Made by a program: the position numbers and the translations under genes
In this document: in pieces, positions 5,831 through 13,410 of the stretch
How the letters are laid out: each line of letters opens with the position of its first letter
Numbering within the stretch: position 1 is the first letter of the stretch
Assembly: GCA_019115685.1 (NCBI GenBank)
Contig: DXDC01000464.1
Coordinates: 1-14,988 of the forward strand
Origin: Candidatus Agrococcus pullicola
GTDB taxonomy: Bacteria; Actinomycetota; Actinomycetes; Actinomycetales; Microbacteriaceae
Direction of reading: 5' to 3'
Length of the DNA stretch: 14,988 nucleotides
The notes under the pieces: model-generated
Seen by the model: only the letters and a program-made list of their open reading frames with translations
Database searches by the model: none
What the model was told of the DNA's origin: nothing

Positions 5831-7103
5831 TGTCCCGCGTCAAGTAGTTTGCAGGATTTCTTCGATTTCGAAGTTGGGGATGGTGGGGTCGGCGTAAACG
5901 TCGGCGGGTCGGTTCCAGGCGATCGCTTCGTGGGGTCGCTCGGTGTTGTACTCAAGCCGGTAGTCCTCTGCCCGCTCGATCAGCGTCAGCGCGTCGGGAA
6001 TCTCGTCGAGGAATAGTCGCTCGTACTTCAGCGTCCCGAACCCGCGTTCGCGTGACCCGTTCTGCCCGGGCGACTTCACCCGGGTACGCACGTGCTTGAG
6101 CTCGGGGTGCCGCAGGATGAACAGCTCGAAGTTCAGCGACCGAAACGGGCCGCCGTTATCGGTCACGATTGTCACCACGGGCAGCAGCTCGCCCGTTTCC
6201 GGATCGATCTGACACTCGTCGACGAGCGGGTGCCCGAACAGGCGCTCGTACTCGGCCAGAGCGAGCTCGATCGCCGCGATCGCATCGTATTGGTTGCCCG
6301 TCGGCGATACATGGAACGGGTACTCGACCTTCGAGAACCAGTCCCGGCACCCCGCGATCCGCCACGTCCCACCGGCCGTGGTCTCGAACTCGCTGAAGTC
6401 CAGCTGCCACACCTGGTTCGGCCCCGTCGGGGTTCTCGCGAACGCTGCCTTCCGGTCCTTCGCGAGCTCACGCCGCTGCTTCTGATACTCCGACGGCAGG
6501 ATCAGCCCGTCATCCCGCAGCAACCGCAGAACGGTCGCCTGCGAGACCTTGTGACCGTCGTGACGGGTCATCGCCCAGATCTTCCTGTGACCCCACGCCG
6601 GCTTCGCCAACGCATGCTTGGTCACCAGATCCCGGGCCGCGTCTCGGGCAGGCTGCGGCCACGGGCCTTTCGGCGGCAGCACTTGCTTTGCTTTGGCCTG
6701 CCAGCGTCGCCACGTGCGCTCGGGCATGTCGATCAGCCGACAGATCCTCGCGGTCGGCATGCCCGCTTCGGTGCGGATCACCTCGAGGTCCTCGAAGGGC
6801 CCAAGCGTCCCTCTGCACTCTTCTTCCAGACGCGGATCTCGACCGCCGCCTCGCTGAGCGCCTGAGTCAGCTCCGCAACCTCGCCCTCCAACTGCTCCTC
6901 ACGGCTGGACGGGCCAGACTTCCCCGCGATCAGCGCCGTCTTCCCGCCCTCGAGGAAGTCGAGCTTCCATCGCCCAATCGACTGCTCGGAAACCTCCTCA
7001 CGCCGTGCGGCCTCCGCGATCGTGATCTCGCCAGCGAGGACGCTGAGCACGATCCTCGTCTTCTTCTCCACCGGAATCTGAGGTGGTCTTCCCATGTCTG
7101 ACA
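5831..7103 (-). mobile_element. IS3-like insertion sequence (IS-C), about 1.27 kb
   Basis: It has two overlapping transposase genes on the minus strand. The ends are judged from AGTGTC read inward at 5829-5834 (plus) and 7105-7100 (minus); beyond these bases the terminal repeats match poorly and I found no target duplication, so the boundaries may be off by 10-20 bp. The left end lies about 15 bp after the hydrolase stop codon. It differs from IS-A and IS-B in protein sequence, so it is an independent arrival. Confidence 0.75.
5840..6781 (-). CDS. IS-C transposase OrfB (DDE integrase core)
   Basis: A 313-aa catalytic subunit. An HTH-like N-terminal part (RICRLIDMPERTWRRW, then AWGHRKIWAM) precedes the rve core. 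The triad is intact: Asp in VWQLDFSEFE, Asp in TIVTDNGGPF, and Glu in GQNGSRERGFGTLKYE, about 36 residues after the second Asp. The C-terminal YNTERPHEAIAWNRPADVY is typical of the family. The GTG start at 6781 overlaps the orfA stop as GTGA, so translation is probably coupled. The frame has no internal stop, so the element could be active. Confidence 0.88.
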   Translation of the reverse strand: MIRTEAGMPTARICRLIDMPERTWRRWQAKAKQVLPPKGPWPQPARDAARDLVTKHALAKPAWGHRKIWAMTRHDGHKVSQATVLRLLRDDGLILPSEYQKQRRELAKDRKAAFARTPTGPNQVWQLDFSEFETTAGGTWRIAGCRDWFSKVEYPFHVSPTGNQYDAIAAIELALAEYERLFGHPLVDECQIDPETGELLPVVTIVTDNGGPFRSLNFELFILRHPELKHVRTRVKSPGQNGSRERGFGTLKYERLFLDEIPDALTLIERAEDYRLEYNTERPHEAIAWNRPADVYADPTIPNFEIEEILQTT

Positions 7104-7104
7104 C
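6778..7104 (-). CDS. IS-C transposase OrfA (HTH subunit)
   Basis: About 108 aa. It has a helix-turn-helix (EKKTRIVLSVLAGEITIAEAA, then EVSEQSIGRWKLDFLEGG) and a C-terminal glutamate/leucine-rich helix (SREEQLEGEVAELTQALSE), as in other two-gene IS3-like elements. The start may be GTG at 7104 or the ATG at 7095 (MGRPPQIP). The ATG is likelier if the IS tip is near 7103. The gene ends in a 4-bp overlap with orfB. Confidence 0.82.
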   Translation of the reverse strand: MSDMGRPPQIPVEKKTRIVLSVLAGEITIAEAARREEVSEQSIGRWKLDFLEGGKTALIAGKSGPSSREEQLEGEVAELTQALSEAAVEIRVWKKSAEGRLGPSRTSR

Positions 7105-7430
7105 TCCGTTCAGGACTCAACTAACAGCCCTGCCACAAAGTATGACGCGCGACATGTCGACGAGTCCGGAGTTCGTGCAGAGGCTCGCCGACGTCATCGC
7201 GGCTAATCTCGCTGTTGGGCTCCGCAGGTCCCATCGATGCGGTTCCGCGCCCGGGCCCATCGGCGAGAAGCGAAGGTCGAAGGAAAAGTACTCAATCGAA
7301 CCGGGCTCCAAGCCGAAAACCCGGCCCAAATCAGCCATCGTCGCTTAACGAAAAAGCGACATAAGGGCACACGCTCCGATACTGCAGAAGCAGCTACGTC
7401 CATCGCCGACCGGTAAGAGGCGTAAAGCAA
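7104..7430. other. Region of about 330 bp without a recognisable gene
   Basis: This lies between IS-C and the terminator of the compatible-solute operon. A plus-strand frame of about 80 codons ends at 7348, but it begins inside IS-C orfA, has a basic low-complexity tail and resembles nothing I know. A 7-bp stem (GTCGCTT at 7340-7346 with AAGCGAC at 7354-7360) overlaps its stop codon without a convincing T-tract. It could be decayed flanking sequence. Confidence 0.4.
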
Positions 7431-7469
7431 ATGCGGCCCGCACCTGCATGCGCAGAATGCGGGCCGCAT
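7431..7469 (-). terminator. Hairpin terminator of the compatible-solute operon
   Basis: A perfect 12-bp stem (ATGCGGCCCGCA at 7431-7442 with TGCGGGCCGCAT at 7458-7469) closes a 15-nt loop. It lies about 40 bp after the stop codon of the binding-protein gene. On the minus strand it is followed by TTGCTTTACG, a weak T-rich tail. The position and stem strength fit a terminator. Confidence 0.75.
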
Positions 7470-7509
7470 AGGCATTGACTGCCCGATACGTCGGTCAGCC
7501 TAGAGTGAA

Positions 7510-8421
7510 CTAGTCGGTGAGGAGGCCGGGGAACGCGTCAGCGTTCTCCGAGACCCACTGCTCGACAGCGCCCTCGGGGTCGCCGTCGTACTCTTCGCTC
7601 GTCACGAGCGACTCGAGAGCACCGTAGGCCTCATCGTCGAGCGTGAGATCCGCGAGGAACTCTGCGACCTCGGGGTGCTCACCGCTTACCTGGTCGTTGG
7701 CCAGGAAGTGCAGCCCCTCGGGCTCACCCATGGCGCCCTCCGGGTCCTCCAGGTCACGGACTGGGTACTCGCTGTTGGCCCAGAACGGACGCCACAGCGT
7801 CACGACAACCTCTTCCTCGTTGTCGATAGCGTCGCCCAGCACCGTCAGCATGGCTGCGGTCGAGGACGTCGAGAGCGTCCAGTCGTCCAGTCCGTACGCG
7901 GGCATCATCGAGCTCTCGGTGACGCCGGTCAGCCCTGCTCCGGGTTCGATGCCGATGATCTCGCTGCCGAAGAGGTCAGCGTTCTCAGCCAGCTCGTCCA
8001 TCGAGGTGATCTGCGAGTACTCGGGCACCGCGATCGTCAATACCGCATTGTCGTAGTAGACACCGAGCGATTCGAGGTCATCCCCGAACTGCTCCATGTA
8101 CTCGGCCTGCGTTACCTCCGGCCACGCTGACGAGAACAGGTCGATGTCACCGTTCGACAGACCGGCGTACATGGGGCCGTTGTCAGTAAGGGTCGTGATA
8201 TCGACGGTGTAGTCCATCCGCTCGAGCTGATCCTTGAGCAGGTAGGCCATGCTCTCACCGTCGGTCCATCCTTCGATGTAACCGAGGATGATGGAGCGGT
8301 CCTCGCCGCCTCCGTTGTCGCCGTTGCCTTCGTCGTCGCCACCGTCGCTCGCGCATCCAGCCAGGACCAGACCGGCAGCGGCGCCCAGAGCGAGGGCCTT
8401 TGTCATCTTTCGGGTTTTCAT
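7510..8421 (-). CDS. opuAC: Glycine betaine/compatible-solute ABC transporter binding lipoprotein
   Basis: A 303-aa extracytoplasmic binding protein of the OpuAC/ProX type that captures quaternary ammonium osmolytes and hands them to the permease. The N-terminus has a lipoprotein signal (KALALGAAAG, lipobox LAGC with Cys23), followed by a Gly/Asp/Glu-rich linker. The core shows GYIEGWTDGESMAYLL, DLFSSAWPE and TLWRPFWANSEYPVRDLEDP, whose Trp residues are of the sort that form the aromatic cage in this family. It is the third gene of the operon, 60 bp after the permease gene, with a strong Shine-Dalgarno tract (GGAAGGAAGGA). The exact substrate (betaine, proline betaine, carnitine, choline) cannot be told. 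The gene symbol is by analogy. Confidence 0.9.
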   Translation of the reverse strand: MKTRKMTKALALGAAAGLVLAGCASDGGDDEGNGDNGGGEDRSIILGYIEGWTDGESMAYLLKDQLERMDYTVDITTLTDNGPMYAGLSNGDIDLFSSAWPEVTQAEYMEQFGDDLESLGVYYDNAVLTIAVPEYSQITSMDELAENADLFGSEIIGIEPGAGLTGVTESSMMPAYGLDDWTLSTSSTAAMLTVLGDAIDNEEEVVVTLWRPFWANSEYPVRDLEDPEGAMGEPEGLHFLANDQVSGEHPEVAEFLADLTLDDEAYGALESLVTSEEYDGDPEGAVEQWVSENADAFPGLLTD

Positions 8422-8434
8422 TGTGTTCCTTCCT

Positions 8435-8450
8435 TCCCGTTTGAACGGGA
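8435..8450 (-). promoter_or_regulatory. Intercistronic hairpin before the binding-protein gene
   Basis: TCCCGT (8435-8440) and ACGGGA (8445-8450) form a 6-bp stem with a 4-nt loop just upstream of the GGAAGGAAGGA ribosome site of the binding-protein gene. Such stems can protect a downstream message or cause partial termination, raising or lowering the ratio of binding protein to membrane parts. The function here is inferred. Confidence 0.4.
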
Positions 8451-8481
8451 TGATGGGGATAAGTAGTCGGTTCGACCCTCG

Positions 8482-9435
8482 TCAGGGTGTGGGAAGAACT
8501 GCAGGTTTGGACTTCGCCGCTTCCACGTCGAGATTGGCCGAATCACCCTTGGCGAGTTCTCGATTGTCTCGGCGCTTGCGAATGAGCGCGATCAGGGATG
8601 TCTTGTAGTCACCCGGGTTGCCGAGCGCGGCGGTGACACGGTCGAGGAAGACCGCGATGATCACAATGCTCAGGCCTGCTTCAATACCGAGCGGGAGGCG
8701 CTGGCCAGATACGGCAGCTACGACTTCCTTACCCAGTCCATCCGCCCCGACGAATCCGGCGAGCACGGCCATCGAAAGCGAAAGCATGATGACCTGGTTG
8801 ATGCCGGCCATGATGGTGGGCGTGGCCAGTGGGAGCTGAATGCCGCGGAGAATCTTGCCGGGGGTGGCGCCGAAGGCCTGCCCTGCTTCGACCGTTTCAG
8901 AGTCGACGCCGCGGATGCCGAGTTCCGTGAAGCGAACCCCCGGCGGCAGCGCGAAGATCACGGTAGCGAAGATACCGGGCACATAGCCGATACTGAACAG
9001 CAGAACAGCGGGGATCAGGTAGACGAACGCCGGCATCGTCTGCATGAAGTCCAGCACGGGTCTGAAGACCGCACTGACCTTATCGCTCTTCGCCGCGAGG
9101 ATGCCCAGCGGAACCGCGAGAATCACCGCGATGATCGTCGCGACGAGGACGAGCCCGAGCGTTTGCATCGCTTCGGTCCAGAGGTCCATCGAGACGATAA
9201 GTAAGAGCGAGAGCGCCGTGCCGACCGCGAGCTGCCAGGAACGCAGAAGCCAGCCGACCAGAGCGAAGATGAGGATGATGACCGGGAACGGGACGGCCAG
9301 GAGTCCGTCGACCAGGCCGTTGGTGATGGTGTCCAGCGCCACCTTGATGATGTCGACGAGCCAAGAGAAGGTGTCCCTGAACCAATCGAAAGCGATTTCG
9401 CCCCAGTCTCCGAGCGGAATGCGTGGGATTCCCAT
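8482..9435 (-). CDS. opuAB: Glycine betaine/compatible-solute ABC transporter permease
   Basis: A 317-aa membrane protein of the ProW/OpuAB type with about six to seven hydrophobic segments, for example VIILIFALVGWLL, LVLVATIIAVILAVPLGILA, FVYLIPAVLLFSIGYVPGIF and VIMLSLSMAVLAGFVG. The cytoplasmic EAA-type loop that contacts the ATPase is visible as GVDSETVEAGQAFGATPGKI, followed by LRGIQLPLATPTIMAGI. Its ATG (9435) overlaps the ATPase stop by one base (TGATG), so the two are translationally coupled. It ends in a charged tail after RDNRELAKGDS. Confidence 0.92.
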   Translation of the reverse strand: MGIPRIPLGDWGEIAFDWFRDTFSWLVDIIKVALDTITNGLVDGLLAVPFPVIILIFALVGWLLRSWQLAVGTALSLLLIVSMDLWTEAMQTLGLVLVATIIAVILAVPLGILAAKSDKVSAVFRPVLDFMQTMPAFVYLIPAVLLFSIGYVPGIFATVIFALPPGVRFTELGIRGVDSETVEAGQAFGATPGKILRGIQLPLATPTIMAGINQVIMLSLSMAVLAGFVGADGLGKEVVAAVSGQRLPLGIEAGLSIVIIAVFLDRVTAALGNPGDYKTSLIALIRKRRDNRELAKGDSANLDVEAAKSKPAVLPTP

Positions 9436-10769
9436 CAGTCTGCCTCCTCTAGCGTCGCAGTGATGGTGTCAGCGGGCACCAGTGGGCTGGGTTCGACGAT
9501 CGGAATCTCCGTTGTCATCGTCGGCAGATCGGTCAACGCGGCCAGCAGCGTCACTCGTGGCACAACGCCCACGAGCTCGTCGCTGTCGTTGACCACGGCC
9601 ACCGGCAGCGGGCTCTCTACCGCCATCTCGAACAGGTCGACGATGAGTTGATCGGGCGTCACGGTGGAAGGAGTCGGCCGCAACCTCGAAGCAAGATCAG
9701 CGTTGCCTTGACGCACGAGTCGCAGCATGTCGGTGTCGCGCACGACTCCCTGCAGCTTCCTCGACCCCGATGTAACGAAGCACGCGGAAGTCTGCAGATC
9801 TCGCATCAGCTTCAACGCGGTGCGTGGCCCTGCCGCTGCCGGGACGACCGCCCTGGGCGATTCCATGACCTCACCGGCGGTCAGGACGCGTGCGCGATCG
9901 ACATCCTGCACGAACTGAGCGACGTAGTCGTTCGCAGGATCGGTAAGGATATCGTTCGGTGTCCCCACCTGGACGACTCGGCCGTCGCGCATGACCGCGA
10001 TACGGTCACCGAGGAACATCGCTTCGTTCAGGTCGTGAGTGATGAACACGATGGTCTTGCCAAGTTCCTGCTGCAGTTCGACGAGCTGCTCCTGCATTTC
10101 GCGGCGGATAAGCGGGTCAAGTGCCGAGAACGCCTCGTCCATGAGCAGAATATCGGTGTCGGCTGCAAGGGCGCGCGCGATACCGACGCGCTGCTTCATA
10201 CCGCCGGAGAGTTCGTCAGGATAGTTCCGCTCCCAGCCGTCGAGGCCGACGCGTTTCAGCCACCCGCGGGCGGTCTCCTGTCGTTTCTGTACGGCCACAC
10301 CTTGCAGTTCGAGCCCGTACGCAACGTTGTCGAGCACCGTGCGGTGCGGGAGCAGTGCGAAGTGCTGGAACACCATCGACATCTTGTCACGACGTACCTC
10401 TCGGAGCTCCGCAGGCGTTCTGCCGACCACTTCACTGTCGAGGACTTTGATGGAACCGTCCGTCGTGGGGTTGAGCCCGTTCAACATGCGGATGAGCGTC
10501 GACTTTCCCGATCCGGAAAGACCCATGACGACGAAGATCTCGCCGCGCTTCACGTCGAAGCTCGCGTCGATGACCGCGGCCGTACCTAAGCCCTTGACGT
10601 CCTGACGGGTCTTACCGTCCTTGAGGCGTTTGACGGCCTCTTTGGGGCGACGTCCGAACACCTTATATACGTGCGATACCTCGATCGCGGTTTCGCGCGA
10701 AGTCGCTTCGCCTTGACCGGTCTCGGGGGCTTGCTCGAAGGCATGGTCGGATGAACTCGAATTCGTCAC
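9435..10769 (-). CDS. opuAA: Glycine betaine/compatible-solute ABC transporter ATPase with CBS domains
   Basis: A 444-aa ATPase of the ProV/OpuAA type that powers osmolyte import. Motifs in order: Walker A (GLSGSGKST), Q-loop (MVFQHFALLPHRTV), signature (LSGGMKQRVGIARALA), Walker B with catalytic Glu (ILLMDEAFSALDP) and H-loop (FITHDLNEAMFL). The C-terminal 140 or so residues form a CBS pair (TAGEVMESPRAVVP, LQGVVRDTDMLRLV, DELVGVVPRVTLLAAL), which in OpuA senses ionic strength. The N-terminal VFGRRPKEAVKRLKDGK is the usual OpuA/ProV extension. The start is GTG at 10769 with AAGGAGA upstream. It is the first gene of the operon. Confidence 0.94.
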   Translation of the reverse strand: MTNSSSSDHAFEQAPETGQGEATSRETAIEVSHVYKVFGRRPKEAVKRLKDGKTRQDVKGLGTAAVIDASFDVKRGEIFVVMGLSGSGKSTLIRMLNGLNPTTDGSIKVLDSEVVGRTPAELREVRRDKMSMVFQHFALLPHRTVLDNVAYGLELQGVAVQKRQETARGWLKRVGLDGWERNYPDELSGGMKQRVGIARALAADTDILLMDEAFSALDPLIRREMQEQLVELQQELGKTIVFITHDLNEAMFLGDRIAVMRDGRVVQVGTPNDILTDPANDYVAQFVQDVDRARVLTAGEVMESPRAVVPAAAGPRTALKLMRDLQTSACFVTSGSRKLQGVVRDTDMLRLVRQGNADLASRLRPTPSTVTPDQLIVDLFEMAVESPLPVAVVNDSDELVGVVPRVTLLAALTDLPTMTTEIPIVEPSPLVPADTITATLEEAD

Positions 10770-10818
10770 TTCTGTTCTCCTTGCCTGACCGCAATATCCG
10801 CGCTGAACACGTGGGGCA

Positions 10819-10847
10819 ACGCTAGCAAGGGCCTATTGGGCTTGCAA
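10819..10847 (-). promoter_or_regulatory. Predicted promoter of the compatible-solute operon
   Basis: On the minus strand TTGCAA (10847-10842) and TAGCGT (10824-10819) are separated by 17 bp. Transcription would start near 10812, leaving a leader of about 43 nt. The spacer carries an inverted repeat, GCAAG (10825-10829) and CTTGC (10841-10845), that overlaps the -35 and could be an operator. The hexamers are only moderate matches. Confidence 0.45.
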
Positions 10848-10996
10848 ACCGCGTGAACGCGCAGACGGCACAGGTTGGCTGCTCACTCGCCGCTCAAACA
10901 CTGGCTGATCGGCGGATTTGCTCGTTACCACATCGTTATCGCAAGAATGCTCAGTTCATGCGGACCGGGCCGCGCCTGTGCAGGAGAACTCGCTCG

Positions 10997-11407
10997 TCAA
11001 CGTGTCTCTTCGAGCGAGCGCTCGAGCAACACCCGCAATACGGCGCGATCGATGTTCGCAAGGCGAGTGAGATACAAGCACCCTGTGCTCGCACGGTACT
11101 TGCCGAGGCGATCCAGGAGCTCAGGCCATTGCTCTGCGAAGTCGCGCACGAGGTACAGGGTGTGATGCCTGGGCCCGGTGGCAAACGCGAGTTCAGGAGC
11201 TCGGCCACTGTGCCCGCTTTCGTACAGGTACTCGTACTCTCCGAACCCGATGATCCGCCCGGCCCAGACAACCGGGCCGGCGCCGCTGACCTCTGCGTGC
11301 AATGCCAACAGTTCATCCGCTTCGGCCCGACGTGGCCCGCTCGCCCGGTCGAGGGCCACGGAGACCGGCAGATCGGACGGCAACATGGCGCGCTTATTCG
11401 ATGCCAT
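10997..11407 (-). CDS. DUF1801 (YdhG-like) domain protein
   Basis: A 136-aa soluble protein. The pattern RRAEADELLALHAEVSG, PVVWAGRIIGFGEYEYLYESG, LYLVRDFAEQWPELLDRLG and CLYLTRLANIDRAVLRVLL matches the DUF1801 family, whose cellular role is largely unknown (some members are called iron-chaperone-like, without firm support that I know of). The ATG at 11407 has a strong GGGAGGAG upstream. It is divergent from the lipoprotein gene with 114 bp between start codons and is probably monocistronic. About 150 bp separate its stop from the promoter of the next operon. Confidence 0.85.
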   Translation of the reverse strand: MASNKRAMLPSDLPVSVALDRASGPRRAEADELLALHAEVSGAGPVVWAGRIIGFGEYEYLYESGHSGRAPELAFATGPRHHTLYLVRDFAEQWPELLDRLGKYRASTGCLYLTRLANIDRAVLRVLLERSLEETR

Positions 11408-11521
11408 GGGGCTCCTCCCTGCTTCCGGGATGCGGATGACTCAAGCCTCACACATTCTTCGCGATTTCCCAGCATCGCCGGGTCGCCCGAGGGTAATGTG
11501 ACGGTTTCGAAAGGTAGCATC

Positions 11522-12910
11522 ATGAATACTCAACGGCAGCGTAGCCGGAAACGGTTCGCTTCACGAAGCTTGGCAGCACTGTGCGTCTGCCTGACCGCCA
11601 CCCTAGTCGCCGCCTGCTCGCAGGACGACTCTGCAATCGATCCCGATGCAACGCCGAGCTCGCAGCAGCCCGTCATAACAGCAGAAGCGGAAGCATTCTC
11701 CGTAACCGAGGATCCGCTGTGGGCCTGGGACAACGAGACCGCACCGGCGCTTATCTCCGATGTCATCTTCCTTGACGAGCTTGCCCTGGCCGTCGGCGGA
11801 ACTTCACAGTTCGGCAAATCGGAATTCAGCGTAGTCGACGCCGAAACGGGCGAACCGCTCTGGTCCATGGCCGAACTGGCTGACATCGAAGGGCTCGACG
11901 CTGCTTTCTACTCGTACAGTGGGCTCGCGCTGACAGGCGAAGAGGGACAGGAACTCATAGTCGTGAGCTACTACTCCCCTGATTGTGTGACCGCACCCTG
12001 CCCTCCCTCAGGTCAGCAGTCACCGGAGACAGGTATTGTCGCGCTCGACCTCCGGACGGGTGAGCCGCAGTGGACGTACGCGGCTATCCCCTCAGTGAAT
12101 GAAGTCGAAGAGCCGAAGCTGGCGCAGGAGCATCGAGACTCGGCACTGCACATTCTCGAGGGGCACCAGGAGACGCCGCTCATCACCATCGGGCCGGTAA
12201 TGGGCCTCAACGGGCAGCAAGTCGCTGACCCGGACCTGTTCCGCACCGTTGCCCTGTCACCGGATACGGGCGAAGAACTGTGGACGGCACCAGCTGTGAT
12301 TGCCAACCGGGTCGTCGACGACAGACTCATATCTCTGCAACCTCCGGAATCCGTTTCCGATGGCCGATTTACACATGGCGCCGGCGGACCTGTCGCGATC
12401 GATATGGCAACGGGAGAGCAAGTCTGGAATGCATCCGAGCAATTCCCCCTTGCTCAACTCGAGGGCGCTGGAGACGGGCGAGCCATTTTTCTCGACGTAA
12501 CCCAAGACTCAGGAGCGCAGTACAACGTCATCGACTTGGCCGACGGTGCGCTGCTGCACACAGTCGATGACATCGCCTCAACCCCCGTCATGGATCCTGT
12601 GACCGGGATGATCGGCTACCGCAGCCTGGACAGCCTCGATGCCTTGACCACGCTGCTCGCGGAGGAAGACGAATGGTCGCTCTCCGGGGTCGAGCTCGAT
12701 CAGGAGGCGGGGATCCCGGCGCTGGCGCACGACGAGTACATGTTCCTCTACAACCATGCCAATGACACCACGACAGTCGTGGATCGATCTGGCACACAGC
12801 ATGGAATCCCTCTCGAAGGTCGCGTGATCTCCGTCACAGAAGACCACGTCGTCACGCAGCAGGGCGCAGCGGAGGACGCCTCCATCACGGTCTATGCGCG
12901 AACGCAATAG
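11522..12910 (+). CDS. Secreted lipoprotein with PQQ-like beta-propeller repeats
   Basis: A 462-aa protein. The N-terminus is basic (RQRSRKR), then hydrophobic, with a lipobox VAAC (Cys32), so it is a membrane-anchored outer-face lipoprotein. At least five blade-type motifs are visible: VVDAETGEPLWSM, ALDLRTGEPQWTY, ALSPDTGEELWTA, AIDMATGEQVWNA and a weaker VIDLADGALLHTV. These are characteristic of PQQ-like/BamB-type propellers, which usually act as scaffolds. No enzymatic residues are recognised. The ATG at 11522 is chosen because a lipoprotein signal follows immediately and AAAGG lies upstream. The frame is open back to 10853 but that part overlaps the DUF1801 gene. The function is unknown; surface protein assembly or ligand binding is possible. 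Confidence 0.85.
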   Translation: MNTQRQRSRKRFASRSLAALCVCLTATLVAACSQDDSAIDPDATPSSQQPVITAEAEAFSVTEDPLWAWDNETAPALISDVIFLDELALAVGGTSQFGKSEFSVVDAETGEPLWSMAELADIEGLDAAFYSYSGLALTGEEGQELIVVSYYSPDCVTAPCPPSGQQSPETGIVALDLRTGEPQWTYAAIPSVNEVEEPKLAQEHRDSALHILEGHQETPLITIGPVMGLNGQQVADPDLFRTVALSPDTGEELWTAPAVIANRVVDDRLISLQPPESVSDGRFTHGAGGPVAIDMATGEQVWNASEQFPLAQLEGAGDGRAIFLDVTQDSGAQYNVIDLADGALLHTVDDIASTPVMDPVTGMIGYRSLDSLDALTTLLAEEDEWSLSGVELDQEAGIPALAHDEYMFLYNHANDTTTVVDRSGTQHGIPLEGRVISVTEDHVVTQQGAAEDASITVYARTQ

Positions 12911-12937
12911 CTGCTTAGCGGGTTCGGTAGCCGGCAT

Positions 12938-13372
12938 TCAGCGAGCCAAGGATGCCGCGACCTCACTCACCCAGCGGCGCTGCTGCTCTGTTTCTACCGC
13001 GCCTCGGTGATAGTGCTCGCGAACCCAGGCCACCGCAGCATCGGCGTCGACACCGCACATGACTGCGAGCACCGACAACGCGCTTCCGGTGCGGCCGATC
13101 CCCGCACCGCAGGCGATCTCCACGCGCTCCGATGACGCGCGATCGTACGCTTCGCGCATCGCGGCCACAGCATCGTTCGTGGAAGCCGGCAGCGCGAAGT
13201 CCGGCCAGTGCACCCATCGATTAGGCCAGGTATCGATGCAAGGGTCACGATCCTGGAGGTAGATCCCGAACTCGGGGTCCCCCTCTTCGATCGATCCCCG
13301 CAGCCCTCGACCACGGACTCGACGGCCGTCGGGGAATTCGAGGACGCCGCTGCCTGTCTCCCACGCACCCAT
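12938..13372 (-). CDS. Protein-tyrosine-phosphatase-like protein
   Basis: A 144-aa protein with the C-x5-R phosphatase loop in IACGAGIGRTGS (Cys88, Arg94, numbered from the ATG at 13372) and a WPD-type general acid in VHWPDFALP (Asp58). The His that usually precedes the Cys is Ala, as I recall in other members of this short actinobacterial group. The opening GSGVLEFPDGRRVRGRGLR is the expected N-terminus, so I prefer the ATG at 13372. A GTG at 13414 would add 14 unconserved residues and overlap the stop of the upstream DNA glycosylase gene as GTGA, which would couple the two. The substrate is unknown. It is convergent with the lipoprotein gene, 27 bp away. Confidence 0.8.
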   Translation of the reverse strand: MGAWETGSGVLEFPDGRRVRGRGLRGSIEEGDPEFGIYLQDRDPCIDTWPNRWVHWPDFALPASTNDAVAAMREAYDRASSERVEIACGAGIGRTGSALSVLAVMCGVDADAAVAWVREHYHRGAVETEQQRRWVSEVAASLAR

Positions 13373-13410
13373 GACCCTGACTATACGCTCGCGGACGATG
13401 CACTGCCGTG

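Noticed and set aside
6092..6865. 257-codon open frame on the plus strand
   Set aside because: It is antisense to IS-C orfB, which carries the intact DDE motif.
7094..7348. 84-codon plus-strand frame after IS-C
   Set aside because: It starts within the IS, has no clear ribosome site and a basic low-complexity tail; kept only as part of the unassigned region.
7340..7360. 7-bp stem as a terminator
   Set aside because: No T-tract on either strand and no recognised gene ends there.
9648..10589. 313-codon open frame on the plus strand
   Set aside because: It is antisense to the ABC transporter ATPase, whose motifs are complete; the plus-strand product resembles nothing.
10853..11521. Upstream extension of the lipoprotein frame
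   Set aside because: It overlaps the DUF1801 gene on the other strand, and a lipoprotein signal begins only at 11522.
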